Source: an uncultured Desulfobulbaceae bacterium
Lineage (GTDB): Bacteria > Desulfobacterota > Desulfobulbia > Desulfobulbales > BM004
DNA length: 6,141 bases
Assembly (NCBI GenBank): GCA_947258675.1
Contig: CAMYJP010000127.1
Span: forward strand, 1 to 6,141
Direction of reading: 5' to 3'
The stretch's first letter is position 1. Every line of letters begins with the position of its first letter. Shown piece after piece: positions 5,005 through 6,141 of the stretch. The translations under genes and the position numbers were made by a program. The notes under the pieces are model-generated. The model did not search any database and was not told where the DNA came from. It saw nothing but the letters and a program-made list of their open reading frames with translations.

Positions 5005-6141
5005 TCAACTTTTCACTTCAGAGGTGAGTTTAATTTTTTCCAATTTGACAGCACAGACTTTTGCCTCGGCAATCTTGCTGATCGGGTCAAGGGCATCATT
5101 GGTCAGCATATTGATGGCAGCCTCATGATAATGAAATGGAATAAACACTACTCCAGGAGCAACTTTATCGCCAACGCTTGCTTTAACGGTGATGGTTCCT
5201 CGGCGGGAGGAAACTTTCACCATGTCTGTATTTTTTATTTTGAGTTTTGCAGCATCCTGAGAGCTGATTTCAACAAAGGCTTCCGGGGCGGCAGCTTCAA
5301 GGGCCTTTGATCTTCTGCTCATTGTTCCTGTGTGGTACTGGAAAAGCAAACGTCCGGTTGTAAGAATCATCGGATATTTTTTATCAGGTAATTCTTTTGA
5401 GGCAACACTGGGGATAGGTCTGAAGTGAAGCTTGCCAACAGGAAAACCTTCTTTGTAAAGATAAGGAGTTCCTTTATGGTCTGATGAGGGACACGGCCAG
5501 TTCAACCCTTCAGATTTAAGGCGCTGATAGGTCATCCCTCTTAACGCCGGCCAGAGTAATCCTGCTTCCAGAAAGGCCTGCTCAGGGGTTGTTAAATATT
5601 TTTCATCATCCATTTTTTCCGGTAAAGCATAGTCAAAACCATTCAGGCTTTCATATATCTGATTGTAGCCCATTTTGAGGGTGAGTTTGCTTATGATCGT
5701 CAGATCATCCATGGCTTCTCCGGGCGAGGAAATAGCCTTTCTGACCCGTTGGACCCTGCGCTCGGTATTCGTAAAAGTCCCTTCTTTTTCCGCAAAAGAA
5801 GCAGCCGGCAGGACTACATCGGCAAGCTGTGCGGTTTCAGTCATGAAAATATCCTGGACCAGGAGGAAATCAAGGTTTTTCAATGCCTTTAACGTGTGAT
5901 TCATGTTCGGGTCGCTTAACACCGGGTTCTCACCCATAATGTACAAGCCTTTAATGGTGCCTTTGATCATTGCCTCGGTCATTTCGGTGGCAGTGAGGCC
6001 GATCTTGTCAGGTAAACTACGTCCCCATACCTCCTCGAATTTAGTCCGGGCTGCCAGGTCGGTTACTTTCTGATAGCCGGGGAAAACATTGGGGGAACAC
6101 CCCATGTCACAACATCCCTGCACATTGTTCTGGCCGCGCAG
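5005..6141 (-). CDS. fdhA: Formate dehydrogenase catalytic (alpha) subunit, C-terminal part
   Basis: The last ~378 residues of a molybdopterin oxidoreductase that interconverts formate and CO2 using a Mo- or W-bis-pterin cofactor. The window edge cuts it in frame: the first visible residues, LRGQNNVQG, belong to a conserved internal motif, so the GTG at 6123 is a valine codon and not a start. Family marks follow: GLYIMGENPVLSDPN, QLADVVLPAASFAEKEGTF, TNTERRVQRVR, then the C-terminal dinucleotide-binding domain with MILTTGRLLFQYHTGTMSRR, DMVKVSSRRGTITV, FIPFHYHEAAINMLTNDALDP and IAEAKVCAVKLEK. The catalytic Sec/Cys site, the 4Fe-4S ligands and any NuoG-like N-terminal extension lie outside the window, so the subtype (NAD-linked, ferredoxin-linked or hydrogenase-linked) cannot be decided. 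The segment just after the edge motif is cysteine-rich (GCCDMGC). The RACo-type gene starts 8 bases downstream, indicating co-transcription. The related molybdopterin enzymes NarB/NapA are less likely given the LRGQNNVQG and NMLT-DALDP motifs. Confidence 0.92.
   Translation of the reverse strand: MRGQNNVQGCCDMGCSPNVFPGYQKVTDLAARTKFEEVWGRSLPDKIGLTATEMTEAMIKGTIKGLYIMGENPVLSDPNMNHTLKALKNLDFLLVQDIFMTETAQLADVVLPAASFAEKEGTFTNTERRVQRVRKAISSPGEAMDDLTIISKLTLKMGYNQIYESLNGFDYALPEKMDDEKYLTTPEQAFLEAGLLWPALRGMTYQRLKSEGLNWPCPSSDHKGTPYLYKEGFPVGKLHFRPIPSVASKELPDKKYPMILTTGRLLFQYHTGTMSRRSKALEAAAPEAFVEISSQDAAKLKIKNTDMVKVSSRRGTITVKASVGDKVAPGVVFIPFHYHEAAINMLTNDALDPISKIAEAKVCAVKLEKIKLTSEVKS

Noticed and set aside
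4960..5310. Plus-strand open frame across the fdhA/RACo junction
   Set aside because: It is antisense to the conserved C-terminus of formate dehydrogenase and the start of the next gene, with no independent evidence.
6121..6123. GTG at 6123 as the start of the formate dehydrogenase gene
   Set aside because: The frame continues to the window edge with LRGQNN, part of a conserved internal motif, so the gene is truncated by the window and does not start here.

Overview
The window is a single-direction stretch: every gene I can support lies on the minus strand, so transcription runs from position 6141 towards position 1. The gene set (formate dehydrogenase plus a RACo-type activator of corrinoid proteins), the moderate AT-rich composition and an unnamed cysteine-bearing protein (134 aa) that I associate with sulfate reducers suggest an anaerobic Desulfobacterota bacterium, probably a Desulfobacterales relative using the Wood-Ljungdahl pathway. 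This assignment is inference; no marker gene is present.

Layout in order of transcription. (1) 6141-5005: the C-terminal ~378 residues of a molybdopterin formate dehydrogenase catalytic subunit, cut by the window edge. (2) 4996-3023: a complete 657-aa 2Fe-2S/ASKHA protein of the RACo family, starting 8 bases after the dehydrogenase stop. The two form an operon that joins CO2/formate chemistry to reductive reactivation of a corrinoid methyl carrier. (3) 3022-2902: a 121-bp gap holding a good sigma70-like promoter but no visible terminator. (4) 2901-1406: a compact three-gene unit: a small soluble CxxC protein, a small four-helix membrane protein, and a ferric-reductase-like heme b membrane protein with two perfect HX13H motifs but no flavin domain. 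The last two overlap by 4 bases. (5) 1405-1165: a 241-bp AT-rich leader with a 13-bp palindrome and the ribosome binding site of the next gene. (6) 1164-565: a secreted YceI-family protein. (7) 564-301: a 264-bp noncoding stretch with a strong rho-independent terminator. (8) 300-1: the first 100 residues of the mechanosensitive channel MscL, cut by the window edge.

The best candidate for something under-described is the block 2901-565. A heme b membrane protein next to a secreted YceI protein recalls the E. coli yceJ-yceI pair (cytochrome b561 plus YceI). Here the cytochrome is of a different fold and is coupled to a four-helix protein and a cysteine-bearing soluble protein. I see no RNA genes, insertion sequences, CRISPR arrays or plus-strand genes. 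All coding sequences appear intact apart from the two edge truncations.
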